This document shows, piece by piece, positions 16,319 through 23,501 of a stretch of DNA of 40,329 bases. The position numbers and the translations under genes were made by a program. The stretch is from Roseomonas sp. GC11. Lineage in GTDB: Bacteria > Pseudomonadota > Alphaproteobacteria > Acetobacterales > Acetobacteraceae. The stretch spans positions 1 through 40,329 of the forward strand of contig NZ_JANFNY010000047.1 in NCBI RefSeq assembly GCF_024437745.1, in the 5' to 3' direction. Numbering within the stretch: position 1 is the first letter of the stretch; every line of letters begins with the position of its first letter. A model generated the notes under the pieces. The model saw only the letters and a list, made by a program, of their open reading frames with translations. It was not told the origin of the DNA and searched no databases.

Positions 16319-17855
16319 TGCCCGCAGCACCGGCAGTCCCAAGCCGGGTCCAGATGCCGGAAGTGGGACGCTGAGGCTATCGCGCAGAGCGAAGGCACCG
16401 GCCAGAGAGATGGTAGCAGTGGACAGCCTCCATGTGCGCTTGCCCTGCAGATCCTTCTTGGTGAACTACAAGATCGCCGAAGCTAGTAAGCACACGCTTA
16501 CAAACGAGTTCCTGCTGCGGTTACTCCGCACGGCAGGCGACCTGCTTGAGGATGTTGTTGCCGAGTTTTTCGGCTTCGATGCAGCCGAGACACGGTACGT
16601 GATTGACGAAGCAGAGGGACGCGGCTTGGTCTTCCGCATGGGTGGCCGGGTGCACTTGGCTGCCGCAGGGTTGGCCGCATTCGACAAGGGCGGTGACAGG
16701 CCACAACTATACGAGGTTCACTCCCGGCGTGGCAGATTCGACTTTGACGTAGTGTCGTTCGCACCCGCCGAGGCGGAACACCTGACTCCCTTCACACGGG
16801 CACTCTCCGAACTTCCGGTCCTTTCGCAAGATAACCTTGCTCGAGCTTCGGAGACCGCCCGGTATGCGTTCCGGCGGCACTTCCGCGAACTTCACATCGG
16901 CCGACGCGGGACGGACCTAGAGGGCATGACCCTCTACACAATCGATGATGTCGTCTCTGACCGCCGCAGGGACGCGCTAGTTCCGCTCGGCGTGGACGTG
17001 CCCTTGGACACGCCCAAGCGCACGCAGCCGAATCTGCAGGAGTGGAGCGCCGACCACGATCTCCCCGGGCGGGAGGACGTGGTGTCCAGCTGCGCTGCCT
17101 TTGTCCGAAGCCTTGAGGTTGAACACTCGTGGACGGCCGACGAAGCCTACAAGCTGCTTGTAGATGTGGCGCCCGAGCAGACGGCTCGGTTCCGCCGGGT
17201 GGCCGGGTTCGATCGCCTCGCCTTCTTCCGTCATGGAGCGGGCAGGACTGGTGATGTGCAGGCAAACCGAAGGACAGTGCCGATCATCGGTACCCTATGG
17301 ACCGCCCAGAACGTCGGGCAACTAAGTGCCGCCATTCGCTTGCTGAAGCGCGAGAAGGTGGCCAGCGGTCCGCCTTTGGTGTTTTGGCTTAGGCCGGCGC
17401 TACCTCATTGGGGTAGCAACCGCAGCCTCCCTGAGTTTGTTGCAGGGCTGACGGGTGAGCTGGAGCCGCCCGACGAGGACGGGCCTGAGCCGCAGTATAC
17501 GAGCATTGGTGCTGGCGCGACCATCGGTGGCCCGCTCCAGCAGCGGTGGCGCGGCGCTTTCGACAGATTTGTGCCACTGCATCCGGAAGGGGTGCCGCCT
17601 GGCCTAGAGGTCTTTCTCATTCCGCGCCGTTTGGTTGCAGTGCTTGTGCATGGGGCGCTGGACGGCAGTGGCTTCCCTGTGCCTGTAGGCATTCTGTCCG
17701 CTGATCCCGGTGCTGTAGAGCGCGCCCATGGCATTGTCGACGAGATCCTCGCGCGAGCGGCGCCCGCTACGACCTGGAATGAAGTCGAAACTGAATTGCG
17801 CGAAGCCCTTTACCAAGCCTTAGACTTTGCGGCTTCGCCAGGAGCTGCTCGTTAA
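16311..17855 (+). CDS. Partner of the helicase/kinase protein, unknown function
   Basis: A 514-residue protein starting at ATG 16311, which overlaps the previous stop by 8 bp (ATGTCTGA), so the two are co-translated. A further in-frame ATG codon upstream (16278) would add 11 residues. About residues 60-130 (LTNEFLLRLLRTAGDLLEDVV, then YVIDEAEGRGLVFRMGGRVHL) look like a winged-helix region. The remainder is mixed alpha/beta with FLIPRRLVAVLVHG near the C-terminus and no enzyme motif I can name. In type I Mokosh the second gene encodes a phospholipase D-family nuclease, but the HxKxxxxD motif is absent here. It may be the effector or target-recognition subunit; that is inference from the coupling alone. 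Confidence 0.8.
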   Translation: MSDARSTGSPKPGPDAGSGTLRLSRRAKAPAREMVAVDSLHVRLPCRSFLVNYKIAEASKHTLTNEFLLRLLRTAGDLLEDVVAEFFGFDAAETRYVIDEAEGRGLVFRMGGRVHLAAAGLAAFDKGGDRPQLYEVHSRRGRFDFDVVSFAPAEAEHLTPFTRALSELPVLSQDNLARASETARYAFRRHFRELHIGRRGTDLEGMTLYTIDDVVSDRRRDALVPLGVDVPLDTPKRTQPNLQEWSADHDLPGREDVVSSCAAFVRSLEVEHSWTADEAYKLLVDVAPEQTARFRRVAGFDRLAFFRHGAGRTGDVQANRRTVPIIGTLWTAQNVGQLSAAIRLLKREKVASGPPLVFWLRPALPHWGSNRSLPEFVAGLTGELEPPDEDGPEPQYTSIGAGATIGGPLQQRWRGAFDRFVPLHPEGVPPGLEVFLIPRRLVAVLVHGALDGSGFPVPVGILSADPGAVERAHGIVDEILARAAPATTWNEVETELREALYQALDFAASPGAAR

Positions 17856-17869
17856 GCGCGGATCGGGCA

Positions 17870-18044
17870 AGTGAACCGGTGCTATGCGCTTTTTGGGGCC
17901 GCGCTCACCTGCCCCACTTATGCCGGCCACCGGTTCCCAGCCGAGATCATCAGTTACGCCGTCTGGTTCTACTTTCGCTTCCCTCTGAGCCTGCGGATGT
18001 GGATAAGCTCCTTGCCCGGGCGTCACGGTCAGTGAACCGGTGCT
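17870..18044 (+). repeat. 14-bp direct repeat flanking the right IS6 fragment
   Basis: AGTGAACCGGTGCT occurs at 17870-17883 and again at 18031-18044, in the same direction, on either side of the truncated IS6 sequence. It could be a target duplication or the trace of a slippage or illegitimate-recombination event. Confidence 0.7.
17902..18031 (+). pseudogene. IS6-family transposase fragment (right copy)
   Basis: About 130 bp nearly identical to the minus-strand copy at 10788-10920, encoding the YAGHRFPAEIISYAVWFYFRF segment. Small deletions relative to the left copy (in GCGGATGTGG and GCCCGGGCG) break the frame, so it is dead. It lies just after the two-gene candidate defence unit and in opposite orientation to the left copy. 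Confidence 0.85.
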
Positions 18045-18411
18045 CGGCGGCCGGTCGGCTCGCGCACCGGCAGAGCGTTGTCGAACTGCGGGTTGCCGAC
18101 ATCCATGCGTGGATGCTGGAGGCCAGGAGCAGGCTGTTGCGTCACAACGACCTCGCCAAGGCAAAGGACTATGCCCTCAAGCGCTGGGCCGCATTCATCC
18201 GGTTCCTCAGCGATGGCCGGATCTGCCTCAGCAACAACGCGGCCGAACGCGCGCTCTGCGGCATCGCCCTCGGTCGAAAGGCATGGCTGTTCGCTGGCAG
18301 TGATCGGGGCGGCGAGCAGGCCGCGATGATGTATGCGCTCATCACCACCGCGAAGCTGAACGACGTCGACCCACGCGCCTGGCTTGCTGACGTACTAGCC
18401 CGAATTCTGCC
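18045..18411 (+). pseudogene. IS66-family transposase (TnpC) C-terminal fragment
   Basis: The C-terminal part of an IS66 transposase: HAWMLEARSRLLRHNDLAKA, YALKRWAAFIRFLSDGRICL, SNNAAERALCGIALGRKAWL, GSDRGGEQAAMMYALITTAK and DPRAWLADVLARI. The N-terminal two thirds are missing. It is fused in frame behind the IS6 fragment, so a chimeric 228-residue frame (17879-18565) exists, though it is unlikely to work. Downstream sequence to 18565 is AT-richer and unassigned. Confidence 0.85.
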
Positions 18412-18660
18412 CCGACCAGGGCAGCCTCTACGGGATTGTAGGCGGCTGGCCGGTTTGCGGATTTCTTTGCGAAAAAAACCTCGTATTTTTGTGCTTCAGA
18501 AGATTTTCCTGAAAATTCAATGTCTTGTTCTGGATGGGTGGCAACCCGTGAATTATGCGGGCTAGCCAGGGTGGCTGACCGCCCCGCCTCCAGGCTCGAC
18601 GAGTTCCTACCGTGGAACTGGAAGCGCACTCAGGCGCCTGCGACCGCCGCCGCCTGACCG

Positions 18661-18873
18661 TCAACCGCCGCCATCGCAGGATGGGTACACCCCGATCTGC
18701 GACGCGGCCTCCGCAACCAGCACCCCGTCGAGGAATGCCCTGTGCGGATACTGGAGCGCATATCTTGGCAGAGCAGCCTTCACCTGCTCAGCGGTGCCAG
18801 GAAACTGGCCTTCGGAGCGTACCCGCCAGCCCTGACCGTCCTGACGGTCGAACTCAATGCGAAGCTGAGCCAT
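18661..18873 (-). CDS. Small hypothetical protein (70 aa)
   Basis: Reads MAQLRIEFDRQDGQGW then residues for a short alpha/beta protein (EGQFPGTAEQVKAALPRY, HRAFLDGVLVAEA). AGAGGG lies upstream of the ATG at a workable distance. Composition is protein-like and codon use fits the host. No family recognised. It is divergent from the RHH gene at 18990, sharing an intergenic region with a perfect inverted repeat. Confidence 0.6.
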   Translation of the reverse strand: MAQLRIEFDRQDGQGWRVRSEGQFPGTAEQVKAALPRYALQYPHRAFLDGVLVAEAASQIGVYPSCDGGG

Positions 18874-18903
18874 GAAGCCCTCTGGCGCCTGTGTCTGTAT
18901 ACG

Positions 18904-18939
18904 ATAACCGATAGCGGTTATTGATCAACCGGCAATTGC
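18904..18939. promoter_or_regulatory. Candidate operator between divergent small genes
   Basis: A perfect inverted repeat ATAACCG-ATAG-CGGTTAT (18904-18921) is followed by palindromes TTGATCAA (18921-18928) and GCAATTGC (18932-18939). This cluster lies between the minus-strand gene at 18661-18873 and the plus-strand RHH gene at 18990, where an autoregulatory RHH dimer would be expected to bind. Confidence 0.45.
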
Positions 18940-18989
18940 GGCAATGAGATTTTTTGACGCGATTTCCGATTGCGTTTACTCGTCGGCAG

Positions 18990-19181
18990 ATGGGACGCCC
19001 GCCTCTCAACGTCAAACCAACGATGGTCCGCCTGACGGAGGATGTCCGCCAGCGGATTGTCGCTCTGGTGGGTTCTAACCGTATGGCTGCTTTTATCAGG
19101 CATGCGATTGAAACCGAGCTGTGCCGGCAGGAGCAGGCGTCCGGCGAGCCTTCTCAGAACGATTCCGGCAGAACTGACTGA
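18990..19181 (+). CDS. Ribbon-helix-helix DNA-binding protein
   Basis: A 63-residue protein beginning MGRPPLNVKPTMVRLTEDV, with strand TMVRLT and helices EDVRQRIVALVG and NRMAAFIRHAIETELCRQ, a standard RHH/CopG-like fold; a Ser/Asn-rich tail follows. Start ATG 18990 is chosen over the longer frame at 18954 because homology-like sequence begins there, although no clear ribosome-binding site precedes it. TTGACG at 18954-18959 may be a -35 element. Probably a local transcription regulator; an antitoxin role is possible, but no toxin gene follows (the next 690 bases are gene-free). Confidence 0.65.
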   Translation: MGRPPLNVKPTMVRLTEDVRQRIVALVGSNRMAAFIRHAIETELCRQEQASGEPSQNDSGRTD

Positions 19182-19189
19182 CCTACTTT

Positions 19190-19249
19190 CATGAGTGCAC
19201 GCTTCCCGTACTGCGATGCCTGAGCCGTAAAAATCCAAGGAAAAAGGCC
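19190..19249 (-). repeat. Dispersed element, copy 1
   Basis: Read on the minus strand it shares the pattern CTTTTTCC, then TTTT, then GGCAYCGCAGYACGGGAA with the copy at 19725-19789. Both encode similar peptides (FPWIFTAQASQYGK versus FPDFWVPKAPQHGK), but neither has a good start codon context, so it is treated as a repeat. Confidence 0.45.
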
Positions 19250-19724
19250 AAGCTGCGCCCGCGCAGGGTGCACGAAGAAGTCAGCGGGATAGAGCCTTGT
19301 CCTTCTCCGGGTATAGGAGAAGCGTCGCGGGCAGGATTTTCCTGACACAGGGAAAGCCACGCCCTGGCGGTAGCCTTCCTCTTGGCAACCCCAGCCTCCA
19401 GGGCCGGCCTAATGGCTTTCTGGGAAGAGGGCCGGCATTCCTGGATCAGCTGAATAGGGTTTCGAGCCTATCAGGATACCGCCCTGGGTCTTTCAGGCGG
19501 ACACCCAGGGCCATGAGATATCTGCAAGTTCCAGTAGCCGCAGGACGCCCGGGCACGACCGGAAGGCTTGGCCGCTCTGGAAGGCGGAGGGTCATTTCAC
19601 CTCTCACTCGACCGACCCGAGTGCCTCCTTCCCTCCCTCTCCACGATAGGCCGGTGCGGAGCGGGGGCTGGACCCTTGGAGCCAGAGTGGCAGCATAACC
19701 GTAGAGACAGCCATCCTTCCTGGC

Positions 19725-19789
19725 AATGAAGGGCTGTGTTTTCCCGTGCTGCGGTGCCTTCGGAACCCAAAAGTCAGGGAAAAAGCCGT
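19725..19789 (-). repeat. Dispersed element, copy 2
   Basis: Diverged relative of 19190-19249 in the same orientation, about 535 bp away. A weaker match to its core (CAGCACGGGAA) occurs at 23069-23096 upstream of the replication operon. Confidence 0.45.
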
Positions 19790-19868
19790 TTTCTGCCAAC
19801 TCGGGCGGAGGGAGCACGGGGGGCAGAAAGGGTTTATTCCCTACAAAAATAAATTATACCTATCATAA

Positions 19869-20159
19869 TTATGTCTTTGATCGACAAAACCTATCAATTG
19901 CCTTTCCTCGTCGGCCTTCCCCCTTCGCTGCCCGCAGCAACCCATCCAGCAGGGCGCGATGCTGCGTGGCGTCGAGGGGGCGGCCCTCTGTGGCCTGGGC
20001 GCGGGCGATTTCGGCACGCTCCCAGGCCAGTTCAGGGTCCGGCCAGGTCAGGGCTTCCAGGGCCTCGGCCTGGGCTTTCTGATAGGCGGCAGCCAGAGCG
20101 GGCGCGCCGGTCCGCGTCGTATCAGGCGGTGGCGGCAGGTGGCGGCGCCACCCACTCAC
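19869..20159 (-). CDS. Small hypothetical protein, end of replication operon
   Basis: A 96-residue protein starting at a GTG that overlaps the stop of the DUF3987 gene (GTGA, 20156-20159). The middle (AAYQKAQAEALEAL, WPDPELAWERAEIARAQATE) is strongly helical and acidic-basic balanced; the C-terminus is basic (KGEGRRGKAIDRFCRSKT). No known family. Coupling to the primase-type genes suggests a role in element maintenance. An upstream in-frame extension to 20243 is possible but Pro-rich. Confidence 0.55.
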   Translation of the reverse strand: MSGWRRHLPPPPDTTRTGAPALAAAYQKAQAEALEALTWPDPELAWERAEIARAQATEGRPLDATQHRALLDGLLRAAKGEGRRGKAIDRFCRSKT

Positions 20160-21688
20160 CCGTGGAGGCCCAGAAGCTGGGGATGGACCTCCCAGTCTGA
20201 GCGCGGGCGCCCCGGGCCGCGCGCCAGGGCAGGGCGCACCCATCCGAGCTCGGCCAGATCGCGCAGGGCGGCTTCGATGCGCGGGGCGGTGGCAAGGCCC
20301 GGGCCTTTCGGATCGCGGCGCAGGGCTCTTGCGTTCAGCACCGCCGGGCGCGGCGACTGGCGCAGAAGCCAGCGGGCAAGCTGGCGGCTGTCCCGCTCGA
20401 CCTCCGGCAGGGCCGCTTCACCGAAGCAGCGCCGCACCATGGGCAAGGCATAGTCCAGCAGGAAGGCCTGCGCGCGCGCCGCGGTCCGGACGTCGATATG
20501 GTCGGGCGGCGGAGTGCCATCCGGGGCCACCAGCCAGTCCAGATGCGCCAAGATCACCGCGAGGCGCACGGCCATGCCCGGCACCTTGCCCAGCCAGGAC
20601 AGCAGCAGGCCTGAGGCCGCGGCCTCCTGGTCGCGCACCTCGCCGCGCCATTCGTTGAACGCCTCGGCCGCTTCTTCGCTGAAGGGCAGCAGCACGGGTT
20701 CGCCCTCCGGCATGGGCAGTTCCCGCAGCCGCCGCAGCGCCGGCATGAGCGGGAAGGGCAGGCCCTCGCCGCCGGGGCGCCGGGGCCGGCCGGAGAGCGG
20801 TGCGGGCCAGATGTAGAGAAAGCGGGCCGCCAGGCCGTCATCCTCGCCGCTCAGCATGGCGGAATGCAGCCGGTCCGGCTGGATGCCGCCGAGGATGCCC
20901 CAGGTCAGGTGCGGGATATCGGTGCTGTTGTCGCCATCCTTCACCCGGTCGGCGGTCCAGCGGTTGCCGTCATAGGTTTGCAGCCAGAAAGCCCGTTCGG
21001 TGCCGGCGCTGCTGGCGGTGCCATTGCCACCATAGCGGCCCATCCCGGCCAGCCAGCCGGCCAGTTCGTCACGCCACAGCAGCAGGCCGCGCGGATTTGC
21101 CCGGCTCAGGTCGCGGGCGCTTTCAATGGTCGGGTCAGTGCTCAGCACCCGGCGCTTGCCGGGCTTGTCCGGTTCCCGCGCGGCGGCGGGCTGGAGCGGC
21201 GGCGCCAGCTTCCTCTTCACCGCCTCCTTCACCTCATTCTGCCAGAGGCTGAGATATTCCTTCGCCTCCTGGCCGGCGGTGTGGAACTGGCGCATGCGCT
21301 CATCCCAGTCGCCGTTCAGGGCAAGGGTCAATTCGGAGAGCGGCTCCGTCACCATGTTCAGGGCGGGGCTTTTGTTGGCGCTGGGATTGCCGACGCAGAT
21401 GACGTTCAGCACGGGAGGCTGCCGCCATTTCCCCCAGGGGCGGCCCCACCGGGCATTGCCCAGGGTTGCCCCGACCACCGCCAGCAGAGGCACGGCCACA
21501 TAGTCGGGTGGCGCGCCCGCCTCGTCGGCCGCCCGGGTGATCCAGCGCGCCCAGGCGGGTGAGAAGAGCTGTAGCGGCAGCGGGGGCGGTGCAAGGGTGT
21601 CTGTGGTGGCGATCTCGGTGCGCAGCATGGGCCACGCAGCCGTTTCCGCCTCCTCGGGCAGAGTGTGGAGGGTGAAGCCGTCAGCCAT
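20156..21688 (-). CDS. DUF3987 family protein (primase/helicase-type, mobile-element replication)
   Basis: A 510-residue protein of the DUF3987 type common in phages, plasmids and islands, where it sits next to Toprim primases and is presumed to act as a helicase-like ATPase. Visible are the P-loop-like CVGNPSANKSPALN, the Walker B-like LLLWRDELAGWLAGMG, and WGILGGIQPDRL. The canonical Gly before Lys in the P-loop is replaced (SANKS), as in many members. ATG 21688 overlaps the preceding stop by 8 bp; the longer frame to 21829 adds Pro/Cys-rich residues and is rejected. Confidence 0.85.
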   Translation of the reverse strand: MADGFTLHTLPEEAETAAWPMLRTEIATTDTLAPPPLPLQLFSPAWARWITRAADEAGAPPDYVAVPLLAVVGATLGNARWGRPWGKWRQPPVLNVICVGNPSANKSPALNMVTEPLSELTLALNGDWDERMRQFHTAGQEAKEYLSLWQNEVKEAVKRKLAPPLQPAAAREPDKPGKRRVLSTDPTIESARDLSRANPRGLLLWRDELAGWLAGMGRYGGNGTASSAGTERAFWLQTYDGNRWTADRVKDGDNSTDIPHLTWGILGGIQPDRLHSAMLSGEDDGLAARFLYIWPAPLSGRPRRPGGEGLPFPLMPALRRLRELPMPEGEPVLLPFSEEAAEAFNEWRGEVRDQEAAASGLLLSWLGKVPGMAVRLAVILAHLDWLVAPDGTPPPDHIDVRTAARAQAFLLDYALPMVRRCFGEAALPEVERDSRQLARWLLRQSPRPAVLNARALRRDPKGPGLATAPRIEAALRDLAELGWVRPALARGPGRPRSDWEVHPQLLGLHG

Positions 21689-22679
21689 GGGGCTGGATCT
21701 CCGGAATGGGGGCGCGGCCATGGCGGGCGCGCAACAGGTCGTTGAAGTCGCGGTCCGCCGCATCAGGCAGGGCGAGGCGCACATCGCGCCCCTCGGCCTT
21801 CCAGCGGCGGGCGGCGGTGGCGGCGGCACGTTGTCCGGGCGGGTCGTGGTCGGTGGCGATGATCAGGTCCCGGGCGCCGGCAGGCAGGGCCAGGGTGGCC
21901 AGATTGCCGGCGAAGACGCAGGACCAGGCGGGGGCGCCATCCAGCAGGGCAGAGGCGGAAAGCGCCGTCTCTATCCCCTCGGCCAGCACCAGAGGGCCGG
22001 CAGCGGGCGCGGCGTGCAGCATCACCACCCCGCCGCCCACCGGGGCAAAGCTGGCCTTGTCGGGTTTGAGGGCGGCCTTGCCGCTGCCATCAGGGCGCAG
22101 GTAGGTGCGGTGAACCGCCACCGGCTCGCCATCGGTGGCGCGGCGCACCAGGGCCAGCAGGACAGGAAACAGCCCTTCGACCTCCGGGTGCCTGATGCGG
22201 GGGTGGAAGCGCAGCGGTGCCCCCTCGGGCGGCAGGGCGCCGGCCCGCCAGGGGGCCAGCACGTGCCGGGCGCGCAGATAAGCTTCTGCCGGGGTGCCCT
22301 CGACCGGCAGGGCCTCGCCCCACCACGCCATGGCCAGGGCGGTTTTCCGGGCCGGGGAAAGGCCGCAGGGCGTGGGGCGGTTGCATGGCGCCGGCGGCTG
22401 CCAGGTGCCGCCCGCCGCGGCCAGGACGGCGCGCGTGAGGGCGCCGCGATCCTGGCAGCAGGCGCAGGCCCAGAGGGTGGTGCCCTGCCGTTCCCGCAGC
22501 GAGAAGGTGCCGGGATAGCCGCAGGCGGGGCAGGTGCCGCGCCAGGAGCCGTTATGCAGGCGGCGGAGATTCAGGCGGGCGGCAAGGTCGGCGCTGGTCA
22601 GGACGCTCGTCTCCCAGGTGCGTGCCGGGCCGAGGGGCGCGGCGGAGAGGGCCGGCAGGGTCTTCATGGGTGCCGTCAT
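21681..22679 (-). CDS. Zinc-finger/Toprim primase of mobile element
   Basis: A 332-residue DNA primase-like protein. An N-terminal zinc ribbon has Cys50, Cys53 and Cys72/74/75 (TCPACG, WACACC). The C-terminal Toprim domain has VLAEGIETAL with Glu234 and IIATDHDPPG with Asp277 and Asp279, the metal-binding acidic residues. Such proteins make primers for element replication. The start ATG 22679 overlaps the preceding gene by 4 bp (ATGA) and the end overlaps the DUF3987 gene by 8 bp, so the three are co-translated. Confidence 0.9.
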   Translation of the reverse strand: MTAPMKTLPALSAAPLGPARTWETSVLTSADLAARLNLRRLHNGSWRGTCPACGYPGTFSLRERQGTTLWACACCQDRGALTRAVLAAAGGTWQPPAPCNRPTPCGLSPARKTALAMAWWGEALPVEGTPAEAYLRARHVLAPWRAGALPPEGAPLRFHPRIRHPEVEGLFPVLLALVRRATDGEPVAVHRTYLRPDGSGKAALKPDKASFAPVGGGVVMLHAAPAAGPLVLAEGIETALSASALLDGAPAWSCVFAGNLATLALPAGARDLIIATDHDPPGQRAAATAARRWKAEGRDVRLALPDAADRDFNDLLRARHGRAPIPEIQPHG

Positions 22680-23044
22680 TCCGGCAGCCCGAGCAGCAGG
22701 CGCAGATTCTGCGCCGGAACAAGGCGGCGGCCCCCCACCTTCACCAGTTCCAGCCGCCCGGCGGCCGCGTGGCGGTAGAGCGTGGCGCGCGACAGCCCTG
22801 TCACCTGACAGGCGCCCGCGATCGTGTAGGTCAGGGGCTTGTTGGCTGGCTTGGTCGGCTCGGGCGCCGACGGGGTGTGGCGCGGCGCGCGGCTTTTCCC
22901 GGGGGGAATTTCCGGAAAAAATTCCTTTTCTGGCGTGCCGCTGGCCCTCTGCGGCGGCGTGCCGGAGGTGGCGGCGGGCGTGTTTCGGGCATCCGGCGTC
23001 TTGCCGGTGGGGCGAGGCCGGATGCGCTTGATGGGGGGTTTCAT
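22676..23044 (-). CDS. AlpA/excisionase-like HTH protein
   Basis: 122 residues. The N-terminal 70 are Lys/Pro/Thr-rich and probably disordered; the C-terminus has a MerR-type winged HTH (YTIAGACQVTGLSRATLYRH, then GRLELVKVGGRRLV), the pattern of excisionase/AlpA proteins. In P4-like elements such proteins activate or direct integrase for excision. ATG 23044 is the first start of the coupled operon; the longer frame to 23332 crosses a terminator and is rejected. It may both help excision and control the primase genes; this is inference from family and position. Confidence 0.8.
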   Translation of the reverse strand: MKPPIKRIRPRPTGKTPDARNTPAATSGTPPQRASGTPEKEFFPEIPPGKSRAPRHTPSAPEPTKPANKPLTYTIAGACQVTGLSRATLYRHAAAGRLELVKVGGRRLVPAQNLRLLLGLPE

Positions 23045-23110
23045 GCGGTCTTCTCCGGGAGTGTCAGCCTTCCCGTGCTGCCGGGAGGCTTTGGGTGGTG
23101 GCCATGTCAG

Positions 23111-23129
23111 ATGCTGTTCTGGACAGCAT
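23111..23129. promoter_or_regulatory. Candidate operator upstream of the AlpA-like gene
   Basis: Perfect inverted repeat ATGCTGT-TCTGG-ACAGCAT, 67 bases before the ATG at 23044. It lies where a regulator of the replication operon would bind; the bound protein is unknown. Confidence 0.4.
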
Positions 23130-23213
23130 TCTCCGGGGCGTGTGGCGGTGGCTGTGGCCGCAGCTTTGCCCTGGAAAGGACAGGACGCTGCGATCCACGG
23201 GCCGGCGTTCAGG

Positions 23214-23246
23214 CAATAAAAAACCCCGCCGGAAGCCGGGCGGGGT
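23214..23246 (-). terminator. Rho-independent terminator of the integrase gene (minus strand)
   Basis: On the minus strand ACCCCGCC pairs with GGCGGGGT around an 8-base loop, followed by TTTTTTATTG. It lies 256 bases past the integrase stop and before the AlpA-like gene, so integrase and replication genes form separate transcripts. Confidence 0.85.
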
Positions 23247-23384
23247 GAGACAGGATGTGCGGACGCAATACGCCCGGTGACAGGCTGAGAGTGGACAGAG
23301 AGACCGAGGAAATAAAGCCTAAAAATAATCACGAATAGTTGATTTCGGATCTGTGGTGATCCGGAGTCGCTGCCTGTGGCGGGG

Positions 23385-23411
23385 TTTTGGCAATTTTGGC
23401 GGTTTTGGCAG
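23385..23411 (+). repeat. Iteron cluster A: three 9-bp units
   Basis: TTTTGGCAA, TTTTGGCGG, TTTTGGCAG abut one another just past the integrase stop, 37 bp from cluster B and in the same direction. Candidate replication-protein binding sites. Confidence 0.75.
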
Positions 23412-23448
23412 AGGTCTGGCGGCCCTCTCCCACGGCTCAGGGTGGGGG

Positions 23449-23475
23449 TTTTGGCAGTTTTGGCAGTTTTGGCAG
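23449..23475 (+). repeat. Iteron cluster B: three 9-bp units
   Basis: Three perfect TTTTGGCAG units, preceded by a G-run. With cluster A and the inverted cluster at 6733-6759 this makes nine units in the island. Confidence 0.78.
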
Positions 23476-23501
23476 AAGGGGCCGGGGAAGAACGCCAGGG
23501 C

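Larger units (their letters stand above)
19182..19868. other. Gene-free stretch between cargo and replication module
   Basis: No supported gene. It contains two diverged copies of one element (19190-19249 and 19725-19789), a short hairpin CTTCTCC/GGAGAAG near 19301-19321, and a markedly AT-rich patch at about 19840-19890 at the end of the convergent minus-strand operon. Confidence 0.5.
23045..23501. other. Control/origin region between integrase and replication operon
   Basis: About 455 bases without a gene. It contains, from right to left, iteron clusters B and A, a minus-strand terminator for the integrase transcript, and a perfect inverted repeat plus a hairpin (23067-23091) upstream of the AlpA-like gene. 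The layout suits an origin of replication and promoter region. Confidence 0.55.

Noticed and set aside
16311-17855. Phospholipase D nuclease domain in the helicase partner
   Set aside because: No HxKxxxxD motif found; the C-terminal VHGALDGSG stretch only vaguely recalls one.
19154-19360. Small minus-strand ORF of 68 codons
   Set aside because: Overlaps the RHH gene end, lacks a ribosome-binding site, and its conserved part is better explained as a dispersed DNA element.
23385-23475. Possible CRISPR array
   Set aside because: Units are 9 bp, abut without unique spacers, and no cas genes occur in the window.
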